NCBI RefSeq assembly: GCF_016424485.1
Contig: NZ_JAELUP010000065.1
Span: 1 to 56,995 of the forward strand
Direction: 5' to 3'
DNA: 56,995 nt
From: Paenibacillus roseus
GTDB lineage: Bacteria > Bacillota > Bacilli > Paenibacillales > Paenibacillaceae
Notes under the pieces: generated by a model
The model's database searches: none
What the model saw: only the letters and a program-made list of their open reading frames with translations
Told to the model about the DNA's origin: nothing
Part shown: positions 27,524 to 36,241 of the stretch, piece by piece
Numbering within the stretch: position 1 is the first letter of the stretch
Layout of the letters: every line of letters starts with the position of its first letter
Position numbers and translations under genes: made by a program

Positions 27524-29116
27524 TCAAATATTAAAATAGGTTTTCCTGTATTCTTGAGGATAAATCCCTTCTATTTTTCTGAAAAATTTACCGAAATAAT
27601 TGGAATCAGAATAGCCTACCGCCTCGGAAACTTCATAGATCTTCAACGTTTTATCCTTTAGCAGCTCTTTCGCCCTCTTCAACCGATATCTTGTAATGGA
27701 ATCCATAATCGTTTCCCCGGTCTCTTTCTTATACAATACGCTCAGGTACGATTCCGAGTAACCCACCGCCCTTGCCAGATCATTCAATTTAATAGTGGTT
27801 GCGTACTGCTCCTTGATCATCTGCGCGACCAGTTGTATTTCGGGACGCCATTGATTATCCGCGCAATGATTCAAGTATTGGAAATAAATCCCTATCCAGC
27901 CCTGCAGCCAAGTCATAATTCCATCCAGTGTTTCGGCATTTCGAATCGCCTGGAAGGGGAAGCAGTTCTGATACGACGCAATGGAGTAAATATCGCCGCC
28001 AACCTCGTTGAGCGATTGTGAAAACAAATGAATAATCTTGATCCATTGTTCCTTGACCTCGCCGGGTTCGACAGTTTGATGCCGGCACATTCGCTCGCCT
28101 ACGTCGGCAATGAACACTTTAACGGCGTCCTGATCGCGCTGCTCCAACAATTTCGACAACCCCTCATCGCTCCAACTTATTCTGTGGGAGTTTGCCTCCG
28201 ATTGCGTGAGCGATTTCACGTATACGATTTTGTCGGCACAACCATAAAAGTTGAAGCTTAACGCATGTTCCGCTTCCAGGAATGCTGCGTGTACATCATA
28301 GATTTCCGAGAAAGAATTCGATACGCCGCAGCTTATTTCAAGCTTCAAATATCGCTTTATGCTGTCTCTGATTTCTTCAAGCAGCTTCGAAGAAAAGTTG
28401 CCTGACAACAGTGAGAATCTTCCTGATTCCAACAAAATCAGCTCTCCTCCGCCATTGCCCCTTACCAACTCCATCATGATATTCGCAACCGACTGAATGA
28501 GCAGCTTTTCGCTTTTGAACACATTCGTTTCCAGCACCTGCTGATAGCTGTCGATTTGAAGCATGACAATGCGATAGTTTGCACTCGCCGGGAATTGAAA
28601 TTCCTGCAGCACTTCGGCAATTTCTAGCTTGCTGCACACTTTCGTAATGATGTCGTAAAATCTCTTTTCGCGAATTTCCTTTTGAAACATTTCGACTTTG
28701 AAGTTTAATGACTTCACCTGGTTCAGTTTAGAACGTTCTTGCTCGATTTGCCCCCGTACCACGCTAAGCTTCTTAATAAGCTCTTGGGGCTCCATTGTTA
28801 GTTTGAGCACGTAATCCATTGCGCCGAGTTGGAGAGCTGTTCGTACAAATTCAAAGTCATCGTGATTGGATAGAATAATGCTCTTGACAGAAGGATATAA
28901 TTCCTTCACCCGGCGCAATAACGCTAGGCCATCCATCCGGGGCATGTTGATGTCCGTTAGCAGCAAGTCGCATTCCTCACGCTCCAATATATCAAGCGCC
29001 TCCAACCCGTTCGATGCCTCGGCGATTAATTGAAAGCCTTCCTCTTCCCAAGTGATTAACGTCTTCAAGCCAACTCGAACCAAGAATTCATCTTCAACGA
29101 TGAGCACCTTTATCAC
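27524..29116 (-). CDS. Two-component response regulator, YesN/AraC type
   Basis: A 530-residue regulator. The receiver domain covers about 1-120 with the acidic pair Glu8-Asp9, phospho-acceptor Asp55 (LLLTDINMPRMDG) and Lys105. A middle region of about 280 residues with heptad-like stretches links to a C-terminal AraC-type DNA-binding domain (about 430-530) with two helix-turn-helix units, LNDLARAVGYSESYLSVLYK and IYEVSEAVGYSDSNYFGKFF. Its ATG (29114-29116) begins one base after the stop of the kinase gene, so the pair is co-translated. It most likely activates the binding-protein operon just downstream in response to the sugar. Confidence 0.95.
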   Translation of the reverse strand: MIKVLIVEDEFLVRVGLKTLITWEEEGFQLIAEASNGLEALDILEREECDLLLTDINMPRMDGLALLRRVKELYPSVKSIILSNHDDFEFVRTALQLGAMDYVLKLTMEPQELIKKLSVVRGQIEQERSKLNQVKSLNFKVEMFQKEIREKRFYDIITKVCSKLEIAEVLQEFQFPASANYRIVMLQIDSYQQVLETNVFKSEKLLIQSVANIMMELVRGNGGGELILLESGRFSLLSGNFSSKLLEEIRDSIKRYLKLEISCGVSNSFSEIYDVHAAFLEAEHALSFNFYGCADKIVYVKSLTQSEANSHRISWSDEGLSKLLEQRDQDAVKVFIADVGERMCRHQTVEPGEVKEQWIKIIHLFSQSLNEVGGDIYSIASYQNCFPFQAIRNAETLDGIMTWLQGWIGIYFQYLNHCADNQWRPEIQLVAQMIKEQYATTIKLNDLARAVGYSESYLSVLYKKETGETIMDSITRYRLKRAKELLKDKTLKIYEVSEAVGYSDSNYFGKFFRKIEGIYPQEYRKTYFNI

Positions 29117-29117
29117 A

Positions 29118-30857
29118 TCATTGTTCTCCTTCCTGCAGAGGCCATTGAAGTGTCACTTCAAAGCCCTCATTCTTGATGTTGCGAACGGTTAAGCCGTAGG
29201 CTTCGCCAAAATGTAATTTGATGCGCCCATGAATATTATGAAGTCCAATGCCGCTAAATTTAGAGTGAGTTATGGTACGATCTGTGTTGGACGGGTTGCC
29301 TTGCGGATCATCGATTGCGTGAATATTGCCCCCGCCATTGTCTCTGATGCGAATCGTAACCGTTCCGTCTCTAATTTCGCCATCAATGAAAATCGAAAGA
29401 GGCGTGCTTCTTCCGTGAATAATGCTGTTCTCCACAATAGGCTGCAACGTAAATTTCAAGACATGAGCCCTGAGAAGCTCGGGCGGCAGATGAACCTCCA
29501 GAAGCACGTTATTATTAAATCTAATATTTTGCAAGGAAACATAACTGCGGAGAAAGTCAATTTCCTCCGACAACAGCGCCTGCTCCTCATCGTTCTTCAT
29601 CGAATAGTGCAGCAATTTCCCTAAAGAGGTAATCATCTCGCTGACATGCTCCGCGCCTGACAACTTGGCGGACCATTTAATTGATGTAAGAGTGTTGAAC
29701 AAAAAATGAGGCTTTACTTGCGCCTGCAATGCCTGAAATCGGGCTTCTTCTTTTCTTTTTTGTTCTTCAGCGACATTTTTGACCAGCATCCCCAAGTTTG
29801 AAACCATATCATTGAATTTATGCGTGAGCAATGCCAACTCATCATCGCCCGCACCGATTGGAATCGGCGTGAAGTTTCCAGAGCCTACCTTGCTCATCGA
29901 ACGATGCAACGTCTTTAATCGCTTCATAATTCGCAACATGATCATGACGAATATGCAACAGCAGCACAGTAGCAGGATCATCAGCCATAATATAGATTGA
30001 TTGCGCAGGGACTGCAGTTTTTCAGAAAACAGATCGCCGGGAGTAGCTTCAATTAAGCTCCAGCCCAACTGATTGATATGCTGCTCATTGATCAAGTAAC
30101 GTTGGTCCAGCGCAGCATACGACTGTTCATTCCCGAGCAGCAGTTCTTGATCGTTCATTAGAAACAGCCGTCCGGGAGCAGCTTCCTCAGAGGACAGCGC
30201 GGCTGTCAACTCAGGCAATAAGGAAGACATTGGAACCGCGATCATAACAATGCCGTAACTTTTGCCTGTACTTCCCGTTACCAGTCTTGTCATTGTTAAA
30301 TACTTTTCCGCTTCGGAGCTTGGTTCAAAGCTCATATCCTCTTCGCTAAATAGATTCCAAAGCGGCACGCCTTGCATCGCCTTTGTCGTATTAAACCACC
30401 GTTTCGACTTCATCTGCTCATAGACCTTATTGGATTGATACACCGTCCAGGTTGCGGTGAAATGGCCTCTGAAATCAACGACAGCGACATAGGCTTCTGT
30501 TTCAAGCAAAAAATCTCTTATATTAAACATCTTTTTGGTTAACGTTTTATATTTTTGGAAGGTGTCGTAATCTACGTACCAGCTGTTATCGGGCGATTGC
30601 AAATATTCGATAATTTCCGGATCGTTAATGATCAAATGCGAGGCTTGATACATGCGCTCGGAAGTCGCATTCACCCGATCGGCTAATTTAGCCAGTATCT
30701 CTGCACTGGATTGATGAATTTCAGTCATTAAGAGGCGATTGGAGGATTCGTAATACAGCGTGATTGCAACTAAAATCGGAAGCATGATTAAAATCAGAAA
30801 AGACAACAAGAGCTTTGTTTGAATGCGCGTGAAAAAAACTTTTAGCTTATGCATCAT
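29118..30857 (-). CDS. Two-component sensor histidine kinase, YesM type
   Basis: A 579-residue membrane kinase. The start is ATG 30857 (MMHKLKVFF) after GAGGTGG; upstream codons have no ribosome site. Helix 1 is about 17-35, then an extracellular sensor domain of about 250 residues, and helix 2 about 288-309 with four consecutive Cys. A HAMP domain follows, then the His_kinase domain with QAQVKPHFLFNTL (His384) and an HATPase domain with VENSIIHG, RDNGGG and GIGLHNI. YesM-type kinases sense extracellular sugars or binding proteins. Its promoter overlaps a CcpA cre-like site, indicating glucose repression. Confidence 0.95.
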   Translation of the reverse strand: MMHKLKVFFTRIQTKLLLSFLILIMLPILVAITLYYESSNRLLMTEIHQSSAEILAKLADRVNATSERMYQASHLIINDPEIIEYLQSPDNSWYVDYDTFQKYKTLTKKMFNIRDFLLETEAYVAVVDFRGHFTATWTVYQSNKVYEQMKSKRWFNTTKAMQGVPLWNLFSEEDMSFEPSSEAEKYLTMTRLVTGSTGKSYGIVMIAVPMSSLLPELTAALSSEEAAPGRLFLMNDQELLLGNEQSYAALDQRYLINEQHINQLGWSLIEATPGDLFSEKLQSLRNQSILWLMILLLCCCCIFVMIMLRIMKRLKTLHRSMSKVGSGNFTPIPIGAGDDELALLTHKFNDMVSNLGMLVKNVAEEQKRKEEARFQALQAQVKPHFLFNTLTSIKWSAKLSGAEHVSEMITSLGKLLHYSMKNDEEQALLSEEIDFLRSYVSLQNIRFNNNVLLEVHLPPELLRAHVLKFTLQPIVENSIIHGRSTPLSIFIDGEIRDGTVTIRIRDNGGGNIHAIDDPQGNPSNTDRTITHSKFSGIGLHNIHGRIKLHFGEAYGLTVRNIKNEGFEVTLQWPLQEGEQ

Positions 30858-30910
30858 GTAAACCACCTCGATAGCCGATAAACTGGAAGCCATAATGGCA
30901 GACAGAATCA

Positions 30911-30938
30911 ATTGTAAACGCTATCGAGTAAAAGTGAA
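30911..30938 (-). promoter_or_regulatory. Kinase promoter overlapped by a CcpA cre site
   Basis: On the minus strand TTCACT (30933-30938), a 16-base spacer and TACAAT (30911-30916) form a sigma-A promoter. On the plus strand TGTAAACGCTATCG at 30913-30926 fits the cre consensus TGWAANCGNTNWCA at all but the last position. CcpA bound here would cover the -10 box and repress the two-component genes when a preferred sugar is present. Confidence 0.65.
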
Positions 30939-31089
30939 AAGGTTTTTTTCTATGTTTTTTCAGTATATTCTTTGGGTCATGTAGAAAAACAAAAACGGTT
31001 AGAGCTCTCCCCCAGTTCAAGTGCAGGACAACCCACATGAAGAAGCGAGCAAACCCCTGTATTTCAAGCGCTGCTCAAGCAATATGACG

Positions 31090-31153
31090 AACGACAGGAA
31101 CAGCTCCATGCAAAGTTCGTGCACGAACTTCACATGGAGCTGTTCCTGTCGTT
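31090..31153. repeat. 64-base palindromic repeat, copy 2
   Basis: In the 374-base gap between the DeoR-type and kinase genes. The core 31098-31145 matches the element at 19512-19559. Here the two halves meet without a loop, and the symmetry extends outward by AACGACAG / CTGTCGTT, giving a 64-base palindrome with two mismatched pairs. It could extrude as a cruciform or stop transcription from the upstream DeoR-type gene. Confidence 0.85.
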
Positions 31154-31231
31154 AAAGATCGCTCTTTCCAGCGCGAAAAACAAACAAAGGCCAACAAGTT
31201 CACCCAGACAAAACGACGAGATATCCCGTAC

Positions 31232-32011
31232 TCACTCGCCCTCTGCAACATGGATTTCCAGATTGCATTGCGCAAATGCAGCAGCAAGCTCAAGCGGAAG
31301 CTTGCGGTCTGTAATTAATCCGTATAGTTGATCCGGAAGCGCTATGGAAAATAATGATGTATGTCCAACCTTTGTATGGTCGAACAGCGCATACGTTGAG
31401 CGTGAGCGCTGGATTAGCGCTTTGGCAATTTGCGCCTCCTGCTCGGAATATACCGTGATTCCGCTATCGGCGGTAATGCCGTCGGCACCGATAAACATCT
31501 TGCCGATATTCAAATGCGAGACCATGCCTTCTCCAAGCGGCCCGCACAGTTCAAAGCTGTTATGACGCATAATGCCTCCTGTCACAACAACCTGTATATC
31601 GCTGCCGGCAAGTTCCATTGCAATATTGATTGCATTCGTCACAACCGTCATCCCGCGCCGGGTCTTCAATATTTTGGCGAGCAAGTAATTGGTTGTCCCT
31701 CCGGAAAGTCCGATCACGTCTCCCTCATGGATGAGGTCGGCTGCCTTGGCTGCTATTCTCTCCTTCTCCAGATACAGAATTCCCGTTTTTTCTGCGAAGG
31801 CCAGATCATGCATTCCTCTATACAAAGCTCCGCCGATTGTCCGTATCAGCGGTTCTGTCTTCTCCAATACTTCCAGATCGCGTCTGGCTGTCGCCTCAGA
31901 GCAGCCTAATTGATCTACCATTTCCTGAATCGACAATCGTCCCTGCTGCTTAAGCAATTGCATGATTTGTTCTCTGCGCCGCTGTCCCTTGGATACTTGC
32001 GCTTCATTCAT
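31232..32011 (-). CDS. DeoR/GlpR-family transcriptional regulator
   Basis: A 259-residue sugar-operon repressor. The N-terminal winged helix-turn-helix is RRREQIMQLLKQQGRLSIQE followed by LGCSEATARRDLEVLE; the C-terminal sugar-phosphate-sensing domain shows GLSGGTTNYLLAK, VVTGGIMRHNSFELCGPLGE and FIGADGIT. The start is ATG 32011, eight bases after GGTGGAG in the end of the kinase gene, two bases after the kinase stop; a longer GTG-started frame lacks a ribosome site. It is co-transcribed with the KdgK-type kinase and probably regulates it, with a phosphorylated sugar as inducer. Confidence 0.92.
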   Translation of the reverse strand: MNEAQVSKGQRRREQIMQLLKQQGRLSIQEMVDQLGCSEATARRDLEVLEKTEPLIRTIGGALYRGMHDLAFAEKTGILYLEKERIAAKAADLIHEGDVIGLSGGTTNYLLAKILKTRRGMTVVTNAINIAMELAGSDIQVVVTGGIMRHNSFELCGPLGEGMVSHLNIGKMFIGADGITADSGITVYSEQEAQIAKALIQRSRSTYALFDHTKVGHTSLFSIALPDQLYGLITDRKLPLELAAAFAQCNLEIHVAEGE

Positions 32012-32013
32012 AC

Positions 32014-32964
32014 TTACCGCTCCACCCACGCTTTATTTCCGAGCTGCTGCTCGACTGTGCTCCAGACCGGGAGCGCCTCCCAATCCCCTTTCATCTGAAC
32101 AGCCAGGGAACCGCTGATGCTCGCTACCTTTACTGCCTCTACAGCACTCATACCCTTTAGTATGCTATATAGAAAGCCCGCGCAGAACGCATCTCCTGCG
32201 CCTACGGTATCCACCACTTCCTTGGCAGGGAAAAACGGCACTTCAGTTCGAACACCTTTATCCAAAATAATAGTCTTCTCTCCGACGCCCTTGATAACGG
32301 ATACAGCTTTGAGCGCGGACAGCTTCTCAAGAACAACCTCCAGATGATCGGTCTCATAAAGAAGCTGCAGTTCATCCCAGCCAGGAAGAAAGTAATCCGC
32401 CTCAGCAGCCAACGGCAGCAACGCTGCTCTAGCTTCATCAAGCGGCCACAACTTCAGCCGCAGATTCGGATCAAAGCTTATTTTCACTCCGGCAGACTTG
32501 GCAATCTCCACAGACCTGCGTAAAGTATTCAGGCTGCTGCTGCTAAGGGCGGCTGTTATGCCCGTCACATGCAGCAGCTTGCTGTTGCGGATATAGGCCT
32601 CATCCAAATCTTGCGGCTGAATTTTGCTTGCTGCGGAAAGCTTGCGGTAATAATGGACTGCTGAACGCCCGGCAACTCGCTCCCGGAACATCAGGCCAGT
32701 TGACTCCCCTTCTACCAGTTTGACCTGCGAAGTGTCTACGCCTTCGCCGCGCAATGTTTTATAGATCATTGTACCGAAGGGGTCCGCCCCAAGGGAGCCA
32801 AACCAGCCAACAGAGCCTCCCAGCCGTGCTACGCCGATCGCGACATTGCTTTCTGCACCGCCAAAGCCTTGCAACAGCTGACTAGCCCGCTCCAGTCCCT
32901 TGTCCTCAGACGGCATAAACAAGGCCATCGTTTCTCCAAAGGTAATCAAATCCGGTGATCTCAT
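32014..32964 (-). CDS. kdgK: PfkB-family sugar kinase, probably 2-keto-3-deoxygluconate kinase
   Basis: A 316-residue ribokinase-fold enzyme. The N-terminal LITFGETMALFMP and GGAESNVAIGVARLG fix the KdgK-like branch; HYYRKLSAASKIQPQDL is typical of KDG kinases. The C-terminal PfkB signature DTVGAGDAFCAGFLYSILKG carries the catalytic Asp. It would phosphorylate 2-keto-3-deoxygluconate, the product of uronic acid degradation. No KDPG aldolase (kdgA) or uronate isomerase is in the window, so the specificity stays tentative; fructose or another keto sugar is possible. Followed two bases later by the DeoR-type gene. Confidence 0.85.
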   Translation of the reverse strand: MRSPDLITFGETMALFMPSEDKGLERASQLLQGFGGAESNVAIGVARLGGSVGWFGSLGADPFGTMIYKTLRGEGVDTSQVKLVEGESTGLMFRERVAGRSAVHYYRKLSAASKIQPQDLDEAYIRNSKLLHVTGITAALSSSSLNTLRRSVEIAKSAGVKISFDPNLRLKLWPLDEARAALLPLAAEADYFLPGWDELQLLYETDHLEVVLEKLSALKAVSVIKGVGEKTIILDKGVRTEVPFFPAKEVVDTVGAGDAFCAGFLYSILKGMSAVEAVKVASISGSLAVQMKGDWEALPVWSTVEQQLGNKAWVER

Positions 32965-33023
32965 CCTTCCTGCATCCCCCTGTCGCGCCTATGTAAAATC
33001 AAGCTAACATTATAAAGTATCGA

Positions 33024-35192
33024 TTATTTCAACTGATATTTGCAAATCACGCCATGAATAGCAAAATAGCTCACTTCGTCGGGTAGCGCATCCTTGAGCG
33101 GTCTAAGCTTCTCCGTGCCATGTTCCTGCACTGCTTCAATGATAAGCGGTTCAAGTTCGGGCGGAATAATGCGTTCCCAGTCCAACTTGCAACCTTCCTG
33201 ACCGCTGCGGATAATGTGTCCTTCTATTGTAACCTTGCCCATTCCGCGGTGATCGGCAATTTCTTCTACACTTGCACCCGAGCAAAACATCTCATACGAT
33301 ATCAAATGGCTGGGGCGCTCCTCATCACTGGAGCTTGTACCGGAACGGGACTCGCGTGCAGGTTGCGGCATTTCGAGTGAAGCTGCCGCAAGCGCTCCAA
33401 CTGAAGTTTGTCTCCCGTCAAACTGTCGGATGATTTCCAGCAGCGCCGCGCCGTATTTAGCAGCTTTGGCTGCGCCTACGCCTTTGATTGCAAGCAGTTC
33501 CTGCTCATTGACCGGACGAGCGTCCGCCATCTCACGCAAGGTGGCGTCGAAGAATAAAATAAACGGCGGTACGTTCTCCATTGCCGCCGCTTCCTTCCGC
33601 CATTGGCGAAGAGCATTGAACAAAGGAGAGTCCTGACCGGAAAGCTGACGCACAACGCGCTGCTTGAGCGGCTTGCGCTTTTGCAGCACCTGCCGCTTGC
33701 CCTCAAGCACCGGCAGCGCATGCGAGGTCAAACCAACTGTCGGATATGTGCCGTCGCTAACGCGCAAGTAACCCTCAGCCACAAGCCAATAGAGCCATTC
33801 CACAATATCTTTCTCGTTCCAGTCCTGAAACAGCCCATAGGTTGTGAGACGATCCAGGCCAAATTCAATAATTCGCTTCTCTCGCGATCCTTTGAGCACT
33901 TTGGCTACAAGGGCGACTCCGAAGCGTCCTTTCATTCTGCCGACACAAGACAATGCTTTCTGCGCTTCGCCTGTTACGTCCACCGCCTCTGTCTCATCCA
34001 GACAGCTTCCGCATTTCCCACATGGAGACACATCCGCCTCGCCGAAGTATTCGACGATGAACTGCTGCAGGCAGCGCTCGGTACGAGCATAATTCATCAT
34101 TGTGTACAGCTTGTTAAGCTGAATCGCCTTGCGTCCTTCGTCTGCCGCGCCCTGCTCAATCAGGAAGCGCTGTACCTGAATGTCCTGGGATGCAAACAGC
34201 AAGACACACTCGCTTTCCTCGCCGTCTCGTCCTGCTCGTCCAGCTTCTTGATAGTACGATTCAATATCGCCCGGCATCTGGTAGTGAACAACAAACCGCA
34301 CATTCGGCTTGTCAATGCCCATTCCGAAGGCATTCGTCGCTACGATGACGCGCGCTTCGTCATACCGGAAGCGTTCCTGCGCTCCCGCACGCTCATCATC
34401 GGACAAGCCGCCGTGATATTTGACAGCCGAGATGCCTTGCCGGCGCAATTCCTCATGCACACTGTCCACTTCCTTGCGGGTGGCCGCATAGACGATGCCG
34501 GACTGGTCAGGTCGCTGTGCAATAAATTCTTTCAGGTATCTTTTCTTGTCTGCTCCCGTTACTACGGACAGTGACAGATTCGAGCGTGCAAAACCAGTGA
34601 CGAATACATTCGGTTCGTGCAGGGACAGCATCGTCGAAATATCTTTTGCCACCTCAGGGGTCGCCGTCGCTGTAAACGCAGCCACAAGAGGACGCTGTTT
34701 CATCCTTCCGATCCAAGAAGCAAGCTGGCGGTAGCTTGGACGGAAATCATGCCCCCACTGAGAGACACAGTGCGCCTCATCAATGGCGATAAGCGGAATT
34801 TGCATTTGCTCCATCAATGATGCGAACATCGGGGCATCAAGACGCTCCGGGGCGATATAGAGCAGCTTGTACTCCCCGCCAGCAGCCTTGCGCAGCACAT
34901 CCCTGTACTCGCTAGCCGATAAAGCGCTATTCAGGTAGGCTGCCGGCACACCAAGCCGATTCAGCGCATCCACCTGATCCTTCATTAAGGAAATAAGGGG
35001 AGAGACGACCAATGTCGTCCCTTCAAGCAGCATGGACGGTATTTGGTAGCAGACGGACTTGCCTCCGCCGGTCGGCAGGATCGCCAGCGTATCCCTTCCC
35101 TCCATTATGCCGCTAATGATGTCTGCCTGGCCCTTACGGAACGCATCGTATCCGTAAACGCGCTTTAACAGATGTCTTGCTTGATCCAGCAT
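33024..35192 (-). CDS. recQ: ATP-dependent DNA helicase RecQ
   Basis: A 722-residue superfamily 2 helicase unwinding DNA 3' to 5' in recombinational repair. Visible are motif 0 (YGYDAFRKGQADII), motif I (AILPTGGGKSVCYQIP), motif II DEAHCVSQWGHDFRPSY, TATATP, and motif VI (QEAGRAGRDGEES). The RecQ zinc site shows the Cys residues of CGKCGSC with an upstream Cys; the RQC winged helix is near 420-510, an HRDC domain near 535-605, and a C-terminal helix-turn-helix (SGASVEEIADHRGMGKVTIE) near 650 as in Bacillus-type long RecQ. Its stop is followed by nothing notable. It is a single gene upstream of the mdh terminator. Confidence 0.96.
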   Translation of the reverse strand: MLDQARHLLKRVYGYDAFRKGQADIISGIMEGRDTLAILPTGGGKSVCYQIPSMLLEGTTLVVSPLISLMKDQVDALNRLGVPAAYLNSALSASEYRDVLRKAAGGEYKLLYIAPERLDAPMFASLMEQMQIPLIAIDEAHCVSQWGHDFRPSYRQLASWIGRMKQRPLVAAFTATATPEVAKDISTMLSLHEPNVFVTGFARSNLSLSVVTGADKKRYLKEFIAQRPDQSGIVYAATRKEVDSVHEELRRQGISAVKYHGGLSDDERAGAQERFRYDEARVIVATNAFGMGIDKPNVRFVVHYQMPGDIESYYQEAGRAGRDGEESECVLLFASQDIQVQRFLIEQGAADEGRKAIQLNKLYTMMNYARTERCLQQFIVEYFGEADVSPCGKCGSCLDETEAVDVTGEAQKALSCVGRMKGRFGVALVAKVLKGSREKRIIEFGLDRLTTYGLFQDWNEKDIVEWLYWLVAEGYLRVSDGTYPTVGLTSHALPVLEGKRQVLQKRKPLKQRVVRQLSGQDSPLFNALRQWRKEAAAMENVPPFILFFDATLREMADARPVNEQELLAIKGVGAAKAAKYGAALLEIIRQFDGRQTSVGALAAASLEMPQPARESRSGTSSSDEERPSHLISYEMFCSGASVEEIADHRGMGKVTIEGHIIRSGQEGCKLDWERIIPPELEPLIIEAVQEHGTEKLRPLKDALPDEVSYFAIHGVICKYQLK

Positions 35193-35227
35193 ATGTTCCC
35201 CTTTCTACAAAACCCAGGTGTAAACAG

Positions 35228-35258
35228 GAAGACCCTGGCAGCATCTGTCAGGGTCTTC
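35228..35258 (-). terminator. Terminator of the citZ-icd-mdh operon
   Basis: GAAGACCCTGGCAG (35228-35241) pairs with CTGTCAGGGTCTTC (35245-35258), a 14-bp stem with one mismatch, ten bases beyond the mdh stop. The T tract on the minus strand is short (CTGTTT). Confidence 0.7.
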
Positions 35259-35267
35259 TATGATGTT

Positions 35268-36209
35268 CTAGCCTGTAATGACTTTTATGACATTCCGAAC
35301 GGAAACAGCGGATTTGTCAAGTTCTGCTTTCTCGGATTCAGTCAGCTCAAGCTCGAAAATTTTCTCGATGCCGTCGCCGCCCAAGATGACCGGAACGCCC
35401 ATGAACAAATTGTTATAACCATATTCGCCTTCCAGAAGAGCAATTACCGGAATAATCCGCTTCTTGTCCTTCAGAATGGCTTCTGTCATTTGGACCAGCG
35501 ATGCAGCAGGCGCATAATAAGCGCTGCCGTTGCCGAGCAGACCCACGATTTCTCCGCCGCCTACCCGTGTACGCTGCACAATCGCCTCGATGCGTTCGGC
35601 AGAAATCAGCTTCTCGATCGGGATACCGCCTACGTTGGAGTACCGCACAAGCGGCACCATGTCATCGCCATGACCGCCAAGCACGAAACCGCGGACATCC
35701 TCTACCGATACGTTCAGCTCTTGGGCGATAAAGGTACAATAACGGGCCGTATCCAGCACACCGGACTGTCCGATGACACGGTTTTTCGGGAAGCCGAGCG
35801 CTTCATTGGCAACGTAGGTCATTGCATCCACCGGGTTGCTCAGAATGATCACATACGCATTCGGGCTAGTTAACTTCACATTTTCACATACGCTTCTTAC
35901 GATTCCGGCATTGGTATTCACAAGATCATCACGGCTCATTCCCGGCTTGCGGGCAATCCCTGCTGTGATAATGACAACATCGGAATCTTTGGCGTCTTCA
36001 TAATTGGATGTGCCTGTAATCTTGGCATCTATCCCTTGTACAGGCGTAGATTCCAGCATATCGAGCGCCTTGCCTTTGGTAGGGTTCTCAAGCTGCGGTA
36101 TATCGACGAGCACAACATCCCCAAGTTCCTTTTGAGCCAGCATCAAGGCAGTCGTTGCTCCGGTAAAACCAGCGCCTACGACCGTAATTTTATGACGTTT
36201 GATAGCCAT
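35268..36209 (-). CDS. mdh: Malate dehydrogenase
   Basis: A 313-residue NAD-dependent malate dehydrogenase of the lactate-dehydrogenase-like type, oxidising malate to oxaloacetate in the TCA cycle. The NAD fold starts [34 protein letters not shown] carries substrate-binding Arg residues, [12 protein letters not shown] follows, and the catalytic His lies in [16 protein letters not shown]. Arg (MSRDDL) rather than Gln in the mobile loop favours malate over lactate. Third gene of citZ-icd-mdh, 32 bases after icd, with its own GGAGG. Confidence 0.97.
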   Translation of the reverse strand: MAIKRHKITVVGAGFTGATTALMLAQKELGDVVLVDIPQLENPTKGKALDMLESTPVQGIDAKITGTSNYEDAKDSDVVIITAGIARKPGMSRDDLVNTNAGIVRSVCENVKLTSPNAYVIILSNPVDAMTYVANEALGFPKNRVIGQSGVLDTARYCTFIAQELNVSVEDVRGFVLGGHGDDMVPLVRYSNVGGIPIEKLISAERIEAIVQRTRVGGGEIVGLLGNGSAYYAPAASLVQMTEAILKDKKRIIPVIALLEGEYGYNNLFMGVPVILGGDGIEKIFELELTESEKAELDKSAVSVRNVIKVITG

Positions 36210-36241
36210 TTCTTATGTTTACCTCCGGAAATGTAATGAGA

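Noticed and set aside
33603..34574. 323-residue plus-strand frame opposite recQ
   Set aside because: Antisense to a clear RecQ helicase; no ribosome site or family motif.
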